DNA from: Novosphingobium sp. PhB165 | Lineage (GTDB): Bacteria; Pseudomonadota; Alphaproteobacteria; Sphingomonadales; Sphingomonadaceae | Assembly: GCF_004341845.1 (NCBI RefSeq) | Contig: NZ_SLVB01000014.1 | Location: 33,735 to 97,734, forward strand | DNA length: 64,000 nucleotides | Reading direction: 5' to 3' | Shown here: positions 45,409-53,396 of the stretch, in pieces | How positions within the stretch are numbered: the first letter of the stretch is position 1 | Layout: every line of letters begins with the position of its first letter | Position numbers and translations under genes: made by a program | The notes under the pieces: model-generated | The model's input: the letters and a program-made list of their open reading frames with translations, nothing else | What the model was told of the DNA's origin: nothing | The model's database searches: none

Positions 45409-46757
45409 CGGTTTTTCCAGCCGCGATAAATGGCAAATGCCGGCATCACCATCACCAGAATGCAAAGCGTCCAGAAGTTGCCCTGCGGCATCGTGTTGGT
45501 CTGGACGACGATCTCCACGGGCACCGGATTGGGCTTGTCCGCTCCCCACCCGTCATAGGAACCGGCGCTGGAATTAGTGGAAGAATCGCTGGCGGACGTC
45601 GATGCCCATGGCGAGGGCGTGCGGTCCGACGGGACGTCGGTGGGCCAGCGGTGCGCGCCGGCGTCTACGAAGACGTCGTAAGAGCCCCTGGGAATGTGCC
45701 CGAACTGGGTCGTGGTCCTGGTGCTGCCTTCGCTCCAGGGGCCGTCGCTGTCGCTGCCGGTATAATGTTCGACAAGGCCGTAGGCATCGATGGACTGCCC
45801 CGTCGCCCGGTCGACCAGACTGTAATCGAGATCGACCCACTCGTTTTCGATCGTGCTGGCACGCGCGCGGATGCTCACGAATTGCCAGGGACGGCTGACA
45901 GTGATGCGGCCCACCCTGATGCCTTCTGCCGTCCGACCGAAGGGCGCTTCGATATCGCTGGTGCCCGCTGCCGATCTGCCCGCGAAGACCCACATCAACA
46001 GCGCGGCGGCCAGGATCGTCAGCATCGAAGCCCCGAGCATCGCGGGAATGTCAGAGGCATCGGATCGCCGTTCCGCCTGGAATAGCGCATAGCCGCGACC
46101 GCTGGAGTTGCCCCGCTTCGTTTGGGGTGCCGGTTCGGGCATGGAAAGACCGAAAGCGCTTTCCATGTGACCGCCCGACAGCGCGACGAGCTGGGTCCAG
46201 TTGATCTCCCCGTCGGCTTCCTCGCGCGAAAGCGTGAAATCCCGGCATGTAAAGGAGGCGCAGAGCGCCCGATCGCCGCTGGCGATGCGCCAGTAGAATT
46301 CGCCGATCACCGTGTCGATGCTGGCATCGCTGGCCTCGTCCTCCTGCCGGAAGCGCTGGCCCCGCCACTGGACGGAGCCTTCGCTTTCCTGTGGCCGATC
46401 CAGCAGCATCGTGCCGAACTGCCAGTCGCCGTCATACTCGACGAGCCAGCGATAGCCGACATAGGGGTTGAGCAGGAGGTATTCGCGCCAGTTGGACCAC
46501 GCATCGCTGCGTTCCATCGAGCCGATCACTTCCCACTCGGTGTCGAACAGCTGCCCCCGGCTGCCCAACTGCAGTGTGAAACCGGCGGCAGCGCGGTTGT
46601 GCCGTTCGATGATCTGCACTTCGGGCCGCGATACGTCGAGGATCGAGCCGCAATACTGGCAAGCAAGGTTGATCGACCAGCCCGCCGCCCGCACTTCCAG
46701 CGTGCCGCCGCAATTGGGGCAGGAGACCGCGCGCACGGCGCTTTTCGGCGGGTTCAC
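45405..46757 (-). CDS. DUF4178 protein with zinc ribbon and transmembrane helix
   Basis: Protein of 450 residues. An N-terminal zinc ribbon (CPNCGG and CQYCGS, about residues 13-40) is followed by a DUF4178 domain (about 60-190), one transmembrane helix (MLGASMLTILAAALLMWVFA), a beta-rich probably periplasmic domain, and a second helix at the C-terminus. The start is GTG at 46757, whose GTGA overlaps the upstream stop. A TTG at 46781 would overlap more. Function unknown; it probably links a cytoplasmic sensor part to the envelope. Confidence 0.82.
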   Translation of the reverse strand: MNPPKSAVRAVSCPNCGGTLEVRAAGWSINLACQYCGSILDVSRPEVQIIERHNRAAAGFTLQLGSRGQLFDTEWEVIGSMERSDAWSNWREYLLLNPYVGYRWLVEYDGDWQFGTMLLDRPQESEGSVQWRGQRFRQEDEASDASIDTVIGEFYWRIASGDRALCASFTCRDFTLSREEADGEINWTQLVALSGGHMESAFGLSMPEPAPQTKRGNSSGRGYALFQAERRSDASDIPAMLGASMLTILAAALLMWVFAGRSAAGTSDIEAPFGRTAEGIRVGRITVSRPWQFVSIRARASTIENEWVDLDYSLVDRATGQSIDAYGLVEHYTGSDSDGPWSEGSTRTTTQFGHIPRGSYDVFVDAGAHRWPTDVPSDRTPSPWASTSASDSSTNSSAGSYDGWGADKPNPVPVEIVVQTNTMPQGNFWTLCILVMVMPAFAIYRGWKNR

Positions 46758-47416
46758 CGCATCTGCTCCGGGATCGCCCAACCCTCGATCTCGCTCAATA
46801 CGCGGGGCGCCAGATCGGAGAGTTCATGCCAGCTGCCCAGCCACGCCGTCGTGCCCTGCCCGTCACGTTGGAGAGACAATGCCTCTCCGCCCGGCGTGCG
46901 GAAATCGACATTGGTCATCGTCCAGCCGGCACGCGGCGGAAACGGCAGATCGCCTTCTCCGCCAAGGCATTCCGCCTGCTTCACATCAGACACGGCATAA
47001 TCCGCACCTTCCAACGTCAGAATCTGGCCCGGGACCAGTTCTCCCCCGTCCGCAAACCGGCGCGCCAGCGGCGCAGCCATCACATCGGGCCGCTCGGCGG
47101 TGAGCATGTACATGCCCATCGCCTCCCCCAGCCAGCGCGTCTGCCCATCGGCCGAGGCCAGCAACCATTCGTTCCACGAACCGCCGCTCCAGCCCCAGCG
47201 TACCCGGCCGGCGGCAACGAATTCGCTACCGCCGATCCGGAAGTGCGTGCTGATCTGCACCGGGGAAACATCGTCGGGCACCACGGCAACCTTGCCGATC
47301 TCCTCGACCGACTGTTCCAGTCGCAGGATCAGAGACTGGCAGTGGCTGCATGTCGTGTAAGGCGCGGAGAGCCCCCGCACAGGCAGGGCCGCGCCGCAGG
47401 ACGGGCAATTGATCAC
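46754..47416 (-). CDS. DUF4178 protein with zinc ribbon
   Basis: Cytoplasmic protein of 220 residues. It starts at GTG 47416 with a zinc ribbon (CPSCGAALP and CSHCQSL) and continues with a DUF4178 beta domain (FRIGGSEFVAAGRVRWGWSG, WLGEAMGMYMLTAE). It is a shorter relative of the next protein and lacks its membrane helices. It lies 27 nt after the SPFH gene and overlaps the next gene by 4 nt. No catalytic residues recognised. Confidence 0.82.
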   Translation of the reverse strand: MINCPSCGAALPVRGLSAPYTTCSHCQSLILRLEQSVEEIGKVAVVPDDVSPVQISTHFRIGGSEFVAAGRVRWGWSGGSWNEWLLASADGQTRWLGEAMGMYMLTAERPDVMAAPLARRFADGGELVPGQILTLEGADYAVSDVKQAECLGGEGDLPFPPRAGWTMTNVDFRTPGGEALSLQRDGQGTTAWLGSWHELSDLAPRVLSEIEGWAIPEQMR

Positions 47417-47443
47417 GCCGGTGTTCCCCCCGAAACTTTCGCG

Positions 47444-48430
47444 TCAGCGGATGCGCGAGAGCAGTTCGGCCTTCTTGGCGTCGAACTCCTGCTGGCTCAG
47501 CGCGCCGAGCGTGACCAGCTTGTGCAGCTTTTCGATGGTGGCGATGGGATCTTCCTCGGAAGCCGCTACCGAGGCTGCAGCCGCCGTGCCCAGTCCGGCG
47601 GCCATCGCACTGCCCAGCGCCGTTGCCGCCGCCACGCCCGCGCCGATTCCGGCAACGCCGCCGTCCGCGCCCGCTGCCTGCTCGATCGCCTCGGCCGCCT
47701 GAAACCGGGTGTACTGCGCCAGATCACCCAGCACGCGCATCGACGACCCCTTATCGAGATGGGCCTGTACTTCCTCCGGCAGCGACACGCTTTCCACGTA
47801 GAAGCTCAGGCATTCGAGGCCCCACTGCGCGAAGGCCTTGTCCACTTCCACCTTGATCCGATCCGACAGCGCCTGCTGGTTCGCCGCAAGGTCAAGAAAG
47901 GCGATGCCGCTGCCGCCCAGCGCCGTCGCCAGCGCGGTCTGGATCGCGGCGCGCAGTTGCGGCTCCAGTGCGGCGACCGAAACGCCCGCCAGCGTGCCCA
48001 ACACACGCGAAACGAAGGGCTCCAGATCCGCCACGCGGAACGAGTATGATCCGAAAGCGCGGATGCGCAGCGCGCCGAACTCGGCATCGCGCACCGTAAC
48101 GGGCTGAGCAGTACCCCACTTCAGCCCGTGCTGCTCCTTGCGCGAGAGGAACACGACGTCGGACTTGAAGGGCGACTTGAAGCCCTTGTCCCAGTTCATC
48201 AGGTTGGTCAGCACCGGCAGATTGGCGGTGTTGAGCGTGTGCAGGCCGGATTCGAAGAAGTCCGCCACGCAACCTTCGTTGACGAAGACAACGGCCTGGC
48301 CCTCGCGAACCGTCAGTTGCGCGCCATTCTGAATTTCGCGATCCTCGAAAGGCACGCGCCAGGCGAGTTCGCCCGGGCGTTCCAACCATTCGATGACATC
48401 GACGAACTGCTTACGAAGAAAACCGAACAT
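47444..48430 (-). CDS. SPFH-domain protein with C-terminal SHOCT motif
   Basis: Protein of 328 residues of the SPFH (band 7/virion core, YdjI-like) family. The SPFH domain covers about residues 25-225. It is followed by an Ala/Gly-rich hydrophobic stretch (about 250-285) and a SHOCT-type C-terminus (IEKLHKLVTLGALSQQEFDA). It probably assembles on the inner membrane. It is the first gene of the seven-gene module running to speH. Its order with DUF4178, DUF350 and aminopropyltransferase genes resembles neighbourhoods linked to the phage-shock/envelope-stress response; a direct role here is inferred. Confidence 0.86.
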   Translation of the reverse strand: MFGFLRKQFVDVIEWLERPGELAWRVPFEDREIQNGAQLTVREGQAVVFVNEGCVADFFESGLHTLNTANLPVLTNLMNWDKGFKSPFKSDVVFLSRKEQHGLKWGTAQPVTVRDAEFGALRIRAFGSYSFRVADLEPFVSRVLGTLAGVSVAALEPQLRAAIQTALATALGGSGIAFLDLAANQQALSDRIKVEVDKAFAQWGLECLSFYVESVSLPEEVQAHLDKGSSMRVLGDLAQYTRFQAAEAIEQAAGADGGVAGIGAGVAAATALGSAMAAGLGTAAAASVAASEEDPIATIEKLHKLVTLGALSQQEFDAKKAELLSRIR

Positions 48431-48840
48431 AGGAGGCCCGCACCTTTCGCGACTTACCCTAGAGGCTTTCCCATCCCGTGCAAAGAAGCGCGTGATGTGT
48501 ATCGCATTATGTAGCCCTTCCGGCCCATCAGAAGATCCCCAAAATTGCGATTTTCTGTCGTCTCAACGGACGGCCAGTTTCAGGCCATTCCGATCGTGGC
48601 GAAGACGTCAGTTAAGTTGAAATTTATGTGCCGATGCAGAGCAACAGGACAGGAATATAGACTCCAATCTACCATCGACGGGTGGAGATCCGGAGCAGCC
48701 GGTTTTTTTTTGGGTTCAGCACACACGGAGCAGAATGACGGCAATGGGGTGCGCATTTTCGGACAACCAACCGATGACATCGGAACCAACCCACGGAACT
48801 TCCGGTAGGTGGCGTCGTCCTTTTCCGCTAGCAGCAGGCT
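48431..48840. other. Divergent intergenic region
   Basis: The region lies between the leftward SPFH gene and the rightward hutD. No gene recognised. It contains a T9 run around 48704 and the presumed promoters of both directions. I find no clear dyad. Confidence 0.4.
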
Positions 48841-49380
48841 ATGAGCATCGTTCAGGTCATACGAACTCGGAACTGCCCCGAAGTGCCATGGAAGAACGGT
48901 GGCGGAACGACCCGAGAAATCGCGGTCTTTCCACCCGGCGCGGGCATGGACGAGTTCCTCTGGCGGCTCAGCATGGCAAGAGTGGAGCATGGTGGCGCCT
49001 TCTCGACGTTCCTCGGGATCGATAGGACACTTGCGGTGCTGGAAGGCACCTTGCAGCTTGAAGGCGACGGAGTGGATATCCGGCTTGATCCGCAGAGCGC
49101 ACCCTTTCCCTTCGATGGCGGCGCACAAATATATGGAGAACCTGCGGGCGGTCCGGTGCTCGATCTCAATGCCATGACCCGGCGCGGCGAGTGTACCGTA
49201 AAGATGGCCCGCCGGGGGCCAGGCCCAGTCACGGCAAGCTCAAGCGCTTCCTTCCTTGTTCTGCTGGAACCGCAGGATCTGGAGAGTTCGCCAATGGAAG
49301 CGCTGGACTGCGCCGTGTTCACTGGCAAGACCTTACTTGAGGGCGACGCGATACAAATTGATTTCATCAGCGAATGCTAA
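48841..49380 (+). CDS. hutD: HutD-family cupin
   Basis: Cupin protein of 179 residues matching HutD, a conserved accessory of histidine utilisation. The signature CPEVPWKNGGGTTREIAVFP at the start, WRLSMARVEHGGAFSTFLGI, and the DLNAMTRRGE stretch are typical. HutD is thought to sense or buffer hut-pathway metabolites, but its mechanism is unclear. No other hut gene is in the window, so it is an orphan here. AGCAGG lies before the ATG. Confidence 0.88.
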   Translation: MSIVQVIRTRNCPEVPWKNGGGTTREIAVFPPGAGMDEFLWRLSMARVEHGGAFSTFLGIDRTLAVLEGTLQLEGDGVDIRLDPQSAPFPFDGGAQIYGEPAGGPVLDLNAMTRRGECTVKMARRGPGPVTASSSASFLVLLEPQDLESSPMEALDCAVFTGKTLLEGDAIQIDFISEC

Positions 49381-49620
49381 GTTCTTGGCCGAAAGCAGTC
49401 TTTCAAGTGGCGGGGCTGGAGCGACGGCTGCTTCCCAGCTTCCGCCTACCGATGCCGACCCTTCCAGGTCGTTCAGCAGCCGATTCCCAATCCCCAGATG
49501 CGGACGTTCTGCTATTCCGACAGTCACTGCTCAATAGCAGCCCTTCCATCCTGGGCACTCAGTTCGCAACGGAGAGACGGGGTACAGGCAGCGTTCGCCC
49601 CGCCTTAGAGGTCGGAGATA

Positions 49621-49657
49621 TTGCTGAGCCGGACGGACATGCCGTCCGGCTCAGCAA
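49621..49657. terminator. Perfect 16-bp hairpin after prfH
   Basis: TTGCTGAGCCGGACGG, loop ACATG, CCGTCCGGCTCAGCAA: a perfect 16-bp stem, 3 nt after the prfH stop on the minus strand. No T-run follows on either side. It may block 3' exonucleases or stop transcription with help. The remaining sequence back to hutD (49381-49620) holds nothing I recognise. Confidence 0.5.
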
Positions 49658-49660
49658 GCC

Positions 49661-50281
49661 TCATTCCTTCAGCACGAATCTATTCCCAGAATAGACCCGG
49701 ACCGCATTGCCGCGTTCGAGATCCTGATGGGCCTGCCATTGCAACCTTTTTGCGCCGTCATTGGCTTGCCCACGCCGTTCTTCCAACATGATCGCCAACT
49801 TCATCCGAGCCAGCCTTCGGTTGGCGTGTTGGGATCGTTGCTCCTGTGCCGTGGCCACCAGGCCAGTCGGCCGGTGCGTGGCCCGAACCGCACTGTCCGT
49901 CTTGTTGACATGCTGGCCGCCTGGTCCGCTGGCGCGCATCGCCTGATAATCGATGTCCTCATCCTGCAGGTCCATGATCGCGTCAGGCTCGGGTGCAAGC
50001 GCTACGCCAACAAACCAGTTCCGCCGCTTGTGGCGGGGGCGGAAGGGGCTGGTCCCGATCCACTGGTTGGAACCTATGCGCTTCGCAGCAAAGGCCGATG
50101 CTGCCTCGCCCTCGATGCGGAGGAGGATCGAGGACGGCAAATCCTCCAAACCCTCGAGCGCTTCGCATTCAAGACCCATGCCCTTGGCCTCCTTTGCGAA
50201 AGCGCGCGCCAGTTGCGCCACTACCCATTGGCATTCCTTGGGGCCTTTGCCCGCCGTGATGTGCAGGATCACTTCGCTCAT
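49661..50281 (-). CDS. prfH: RtcB-associated peptide-chain release factor homologue PrfH
   Basis: Class I release-factor-like protein of 206 residues. The GGQ hydrolysis motif is at 119-123 (RASGPGGQHVNKTDSAVRAT), and the codon-recognition domain of RF1/RF2 is missing, which is the PrfH layout. PrfH is known from work on RtcB2-PrfH pairs to release nascent chains from ribosomes damaged in the decoding centre. Its ATG overlaps the rtcB stop (ATGA), so it is produced with the ligase. Confidence 0.93.
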   Translation of the reverse strand: MSEVILHITAGKGPKECQWVVAQLARAFAKEAKGMGLECEALEGLEDLPSSILLRIEGEAASAFAAKRIGSNQWIGTSPFRPRHKRRNWFVGVALAPEPDAIMDLQDEDIDYQAMRASGPGGQHVNKTDSAVRATHRPTGLVATAQEQRSQHANRRLARMKLAIMLEERRGQANDGAKRLQWQAHQDLERGNAVRVYSGNRFVLKE

Positions 50282-51378
50282 GCCGCTCTCGTCTTGTAGC
50301 TGAGTAGGGGGCGAAGCTTGGCGATGACACGGATCAGGCCGGCTCCCTCCAGATCGGCGATAACCATGCCAATGTCCTTGTAAGCTTCGGGAGCCTCTTC
50401 GAAGATCAACTTGCGATCCTCACAGATGACATGGCTGCCGAGGGCGGTGCGCTGCATGTCCGCGACGTTGAAACGGCGCGAAAGGCGGGCATGGGCATCC
50501 TTGCGGCTCCACTTGCGGCCTGCGCCATGGGCCAGCGAATGGAGGGCCTTGTCGGCATCTTCCAAGATGGGTTCTACCAGATAGCTGAAGTCCCCTCGTG
50601 AGCCCGGGATGGTGACCAAGCCCCGATCAGCAGGCGCAGCCCCCTTACGGTGCAGCCACCCGCTTTGATGCGGCGTCACGCTGTTATGGCAAATGTCCAG
50701 CACCGACCGGCCGCCGATGCCAAGACTTTCGCAAAAACGCCGGGCGATGATCTGACGGTTCACAATCGCCCAGCCAAGCGCAGCGTCATGCTCGGCAAGG
50801 TAGGCCGCGGCCTCCGGGCTGTCTGCAGGTATTCCATGGCTAATTTCCGGCTGTCGATGGGCTTGTAAGACGGCTTGACCAAGGCCTCGCGAACCGCTGT
50901 GCACCATCATCCAGACCCGGTCGTGCCGCAAGCCAAGGGCCGCGAAGCGCGCCTCGTCCTCCACCGCCTCGATCCGCTGGAATTCGACGAAATGGTTGCC
51001 CCCGCCAATGGTGCCCAGCGCAGGGCTGGTCAGTTCGGGCGGCGATCCAGCCTCTTTCAGGGCTGCTGCGCCATCGCCCGACCAAGGAGCGTCCAGCCCT
51101 TTCAGTTTGCGCTCCACGCTGCCGAGCCGGAACTTGCGCAATGGCGAAGTGGTCTCCCACAATGCCATGCCGCAGCCGATGTCGCTGCCCACCAGATGGG
51201 GCCAGATGCGATCCGGCGACCAGAAGGCGGCCCCCACGGCAATACCATTGCCGGCGTGGAGATCGGGCAGGCCGACAACGCGGGCCATACCCTCGTAATT
51301 TGCCGTTGCCTGAAGTTGGTCGAGTGACAGCGGATCGAACCGCGATGGATCGTTGGCGATCAGGGAGATCGGAGTCAT
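50278..51378 (-). CDS. rtcB: RtcB-type RNA ligase
   Basis: RNA ligase of 366 residues joining 2',3'-cyclic phosphate (or 3'-phosphate) to 5'-OH ends with GTP and Mn2+. Metal residues are Cys69 in SDIGCGMAL, Asn128-His129 in GGGNHFVEF and His160 in MVHSGSRGLG. The nucleophile His is expected in LAHGAGRKWSR. It is shorter than the E. coli housekeeping RtcB, in line with the PrfH-linked RtcB2 branch. ATGA overlaps link it to the genes on both sides. Expected substrate: 16S rRNA cut by a ribosome-targeting toxin. Confidence 0.93.
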   Translation of the reverse strand: MTPISLIANDPSRFDPLSLDQLQATANYEGMARVVGLPDLHAGNGIAVGAAFWSPDRIWPHLVGSDIGCGMALWETTSPLRKFRLGSVERKLKGLDAPWSGDGAAALKEAGSPPELTSPALGTIGGGNHFVEFQRIEAVEDEARFAALGLRHDRVWMMVHSGSRGLGQAVLQAHRQPEISHGIPADSPEAAAYLAEHDAALGWAIVNRQIIARRFCESLGIGGRSVLDICHNSVTPHQSGWLHRKGAAPADRGLVTIPGSRGDFSYLVEPILEDADKALHSLAHGAGRKWSRKDAHARLSRRFNVADMQRTALGSHVICEDRKLIFEEAPEAYKDIGMVIADLEGAGLIRVIAKLRPLLSYKTRAA

Positions 51379-51863
51379 TGTGCGCCTCCCCGGTCATTGA
51401 CCATTCCGGAGATCAGCATCGCCTCAAGCACGGACATGTCCTTGAGAACCCCGTCACGCGGATCGACGAACAGCTCCCGACGCCGGAACCACTGCCTCCG
51501 GCGGCCGAGAACCTGGCCTTTAAACATCCACTCGCCATAACGCCCGATTGAAATACGGGTCAGCACGAAATCCTCGAGATGTTCGCGTACGTGCATCTTG
51601 ACAGTGCTGCCCGTGTCGAGCTTCGCACAGATCTCGCTGAAGACGGCGTCCCACTGGCGTCCACGCTGGCGCCGCAGGTAGCGAACCAACGGGGCAAGGT
51701 TCTCGTTCAATGACTTGATGTAGGGCGCACCGATGCGGGCATGGCGCTTGAGACCGATATGGCGTGCGTCTGCTTGAGGCATCCTTTTTAATTTGGGAGA
51801 AGTGGCGTGGTTCGCACCCCAGCGGGGGCGTTCGACGATCACCTTGAACATGTCATCACGCAT
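51375..51863 (-). CDS. Unrecognised basic protein, first gene of the rtcB-prfH operon
   Basis: Protein of 162 residues without a family I recognise. It is strongly basic in its N-terminal half (RPRWGANHATSPKLKR, IGLKRHARIGAPYIKSLNEN). A helical part follows (WDAVFSEICAKLDTGSTVKM), then HVREHLEDFVL and a C-terminal RRRQWFRRRELFVDPRDG. The charge pattern suits RNA or ribosome binding. ATG at 51863 has GGGGAGG upstream. Its stop overlaps the rtcB ATG. Strict coupling suggests it is a functional third component of the repair system. Confidence 0.78.
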   Translation of the reverse strand: MRDDMFKVIVERPRWGANHATSPKLKRMPQADARHIGLKRHARIGAPYIKSLNENLAPLVRYLRRQRGRQWDAVFSEICAKLDTGSTVKMHVREHLEDFVLTRISIGRYGEWMFKGQVLGRRRQWFRRRELFVDPRDGVLKDMSVLEAMLISGMVNDRGGAQ

Positions 51864-51941
51864 GACAAGCCTCCCCGAAAAGAGGTGTGACGACGACGGA
51901 AAGTCTCGAAAAATCAGCGGCGCGCGGGCCGCGAAAAGCAA

Positions 51942-52043
51942 TCAGGCGAGAAGTGTCGCCCTTGAGGCAGTTGCCCATGTAATCTGTTCCTGAACACAGG
52001 GGAATGAGAAGTTGTTTTCGTCGCGGTCAAATGCTGCGCGCAT
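51942..52043 (-). CDS. Possible 33-residue leader peptide before the rtcB operon
   Basis: A short open frame starts at ATG 52043 with a strong Shine-Dalgarno (AAGGAGAAGATC) and ends 78 bp before the operon's first gene. The product begins MRAAFDRDENNFSFPCVQEQ. It has no recognised motif. Because the ribosome-binding site is the best in this area, it may be a regulatory leader or a small protein. Evidence is limited to this. Confidence 0.4.
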   Translation of the reverse strand: MRAAFDRDENNFSFPCVQEQITWATASRATLLA

Positions 52044-52402
52044 GATCTTCTCCTTTCCTCGTTCAAAAACAGGCCGATATCGGCTGGCGCCCATTTATTG
52101 CAGATTGCCAATAGACGCAAGGCCCGAGGCCGAACGCAATCGTAACAGGCAACGGATCCCAGCGTTTACGACCCAGTGTCGCCGTTCAGCGCTTCATTGC
52201 GGCTTCCCAACAGCGGTCATTGCCAATTGGTAGACGCGATCTCGATATCGCCATCAAGGATTTGGACCTGGCCCATCGCGGAAGCACGTCGGCCGGCATG
52301 CTCAATTTCGTCAATCTCAACAAATACTCCCCGACGGGTCGTATCAGGACATGGCCGCCGGAGCGCCGCCCGACACTACGCCCTGCTCGCTATGGACGCA
52401 AT
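52044..52402. other. Intergenic stretch without recognised gene
   Basis: The region lies between the repair-operon leader and the end of the tetR gene. Several frames are open but none shows a family motif or plausible ribosome-binding site. No sigma-54 -24/-12 pair with correct spacing was found, although rtcB operons elsewhere are often sigma-54 dependent. Confidence 0.4.
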
Positions 52403-53101
52403 TCAGAGGCGATGCTCTTTTTGCCACGCCGCTCGGCCGGAAAACAGGATGTCGACCACCTCGTCGGCATAGTTCGCGATCATATGTTCGGAGGGCTCAG
52501 CACCACCCAGGGCGGGTTTGGGCTGGAAAGCGGTCAGCATGCCCATGAAGATGGCGGCCAGTTGACGGGGATTTTCAATGACCAGCCCCTCCTTCGCGCC
52601 AAATTCTTCCATTTGCTGTTCCAGAACGTCGATCATCCGATTGTCGCGTATGGCCTGCATCTCTTCGGCCACGAGGCGGGCGCTGCCCCAACATTCCCGG
52701 ATAAGATTCCCGAAGGCCTTCACTTCGGCATTTTCGCTCCAATGCAGCGCGGACCGCGCGAAATAGCGCAACCGACCTTCCAGCGTCTCGCCGCGCGGCG
52801 CCTCGCGCTGCTGCGCCATCAGCGACCATGTCTCGACACGTTCCTGCATCATGGCGCGCAACAGGGCGACCTTGTCGGCATATCGTTGATAGAGCGTCGC
52901 TTTGGTGACCCTGGCGCGACGGGCGATCGCCTCCATCGTCGCCCCTGCCACACCGTTCGTCAGGAAGCAGTAGCGCGCAGCGTCGAGAACGCGGCGGTCG
53001 ATCGCCTGCGCCTGTGCACGCGAGGGTCGTCCCCTTCGCGGCTTGTTTTCCAAGACGTCTGATCGGGTCGTTGCGCCGTTTTCCTGTTGCACCGCTTCCA
53101 T
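52403..53101 (-). CDS. TetR/AcrR-family regulator
   Basis: Regulator of 232 residues. A disordered N-terminus of about 30 residues with RRGRPSRAQ precedes the helix-turn-helix (MEAIARRARVTKATLYQRYA, about residues 56-75). The ligand domain resembles AefR-like TetR C-terminal domains (WGSARLVAEEMQAIRDNRMI). It is divergent from a Tat-exported esterase gene; a clear palindrome lies between them. It probably represses that gene and itself. Confidence 0.88.
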   Translation of the reverse strand: MEAVQQENGATTRSDVLENKPRRGRPSRAQAQAIDRRVLDAARYCFLTNGVAGATMEAIARRARVTKATLYQRYADKVALLRAMMQERVETWSLMAQQREAPRGETLEGRLRYFARSALHWSENAEVKAFGNLIRECWGSARLVAEEMQAIRDNRMIDVLEQQMEEFGAKEGLVIENPRQLAAIFMGMLTAFQPKPALGGAEPSEHMIANYADEVVDILFSGRAAWQKEHRL

Positions 53102-53179
53102 ATCCCTTTCCCTGGCGCAAATGACCAGCCCTCCCGGCCCCTAAAACCAATGATGCGAATGAAGAAGGCCCGCCATATC

Positions 53180-53194
53180 TATACCTATGGTATA
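53180..53194. promoter_or_regulatory. TetR-type operator palindrome
   Basis: TATACC-TAT-GGTATA has perfect 6-bp arms around 3 bp. It lies in the divergent region between tetR (53101) and the esterase gene (53397). A TTGACA at 53200-53205, with GATATC 17 bp further, could be the esterase promoter adjacent to it. Confidence 0.55.
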
Positions 53195-53396
53195 TTTAAT
53201 TGACAGATCGTGTTCCGCCGTTGATATCAGATGGCAAGACGATCGGGGGATCGAGGATGAGACAGGCTGCGCCGGCATCGTCGCGTCTCTTTGCCCGGGG
53301 GCATAGCGGTAGGGCCCATTTCCCCGTGCTGCCGGGCGCGCGTAATCCAGCTTGCGCCCGATAGAGGCGTTTTCCGTTTTTACGGGGGGACCGAAT

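Noticed and set aside
46754..46781. TTG start at 46781 for the second DUF4178 protein
   Set aside because: GTG at 46757 gives the same 4-nt overlap seen at other junctions of the module and directly precedes the zinc ribbon.
52044..52200. Sigma-54 promoter for the rtcB operon
   Set aside because: A TGGCA and a TGCA occur, but the spacing between GG and GC is wrong and no RtcR gene is near.
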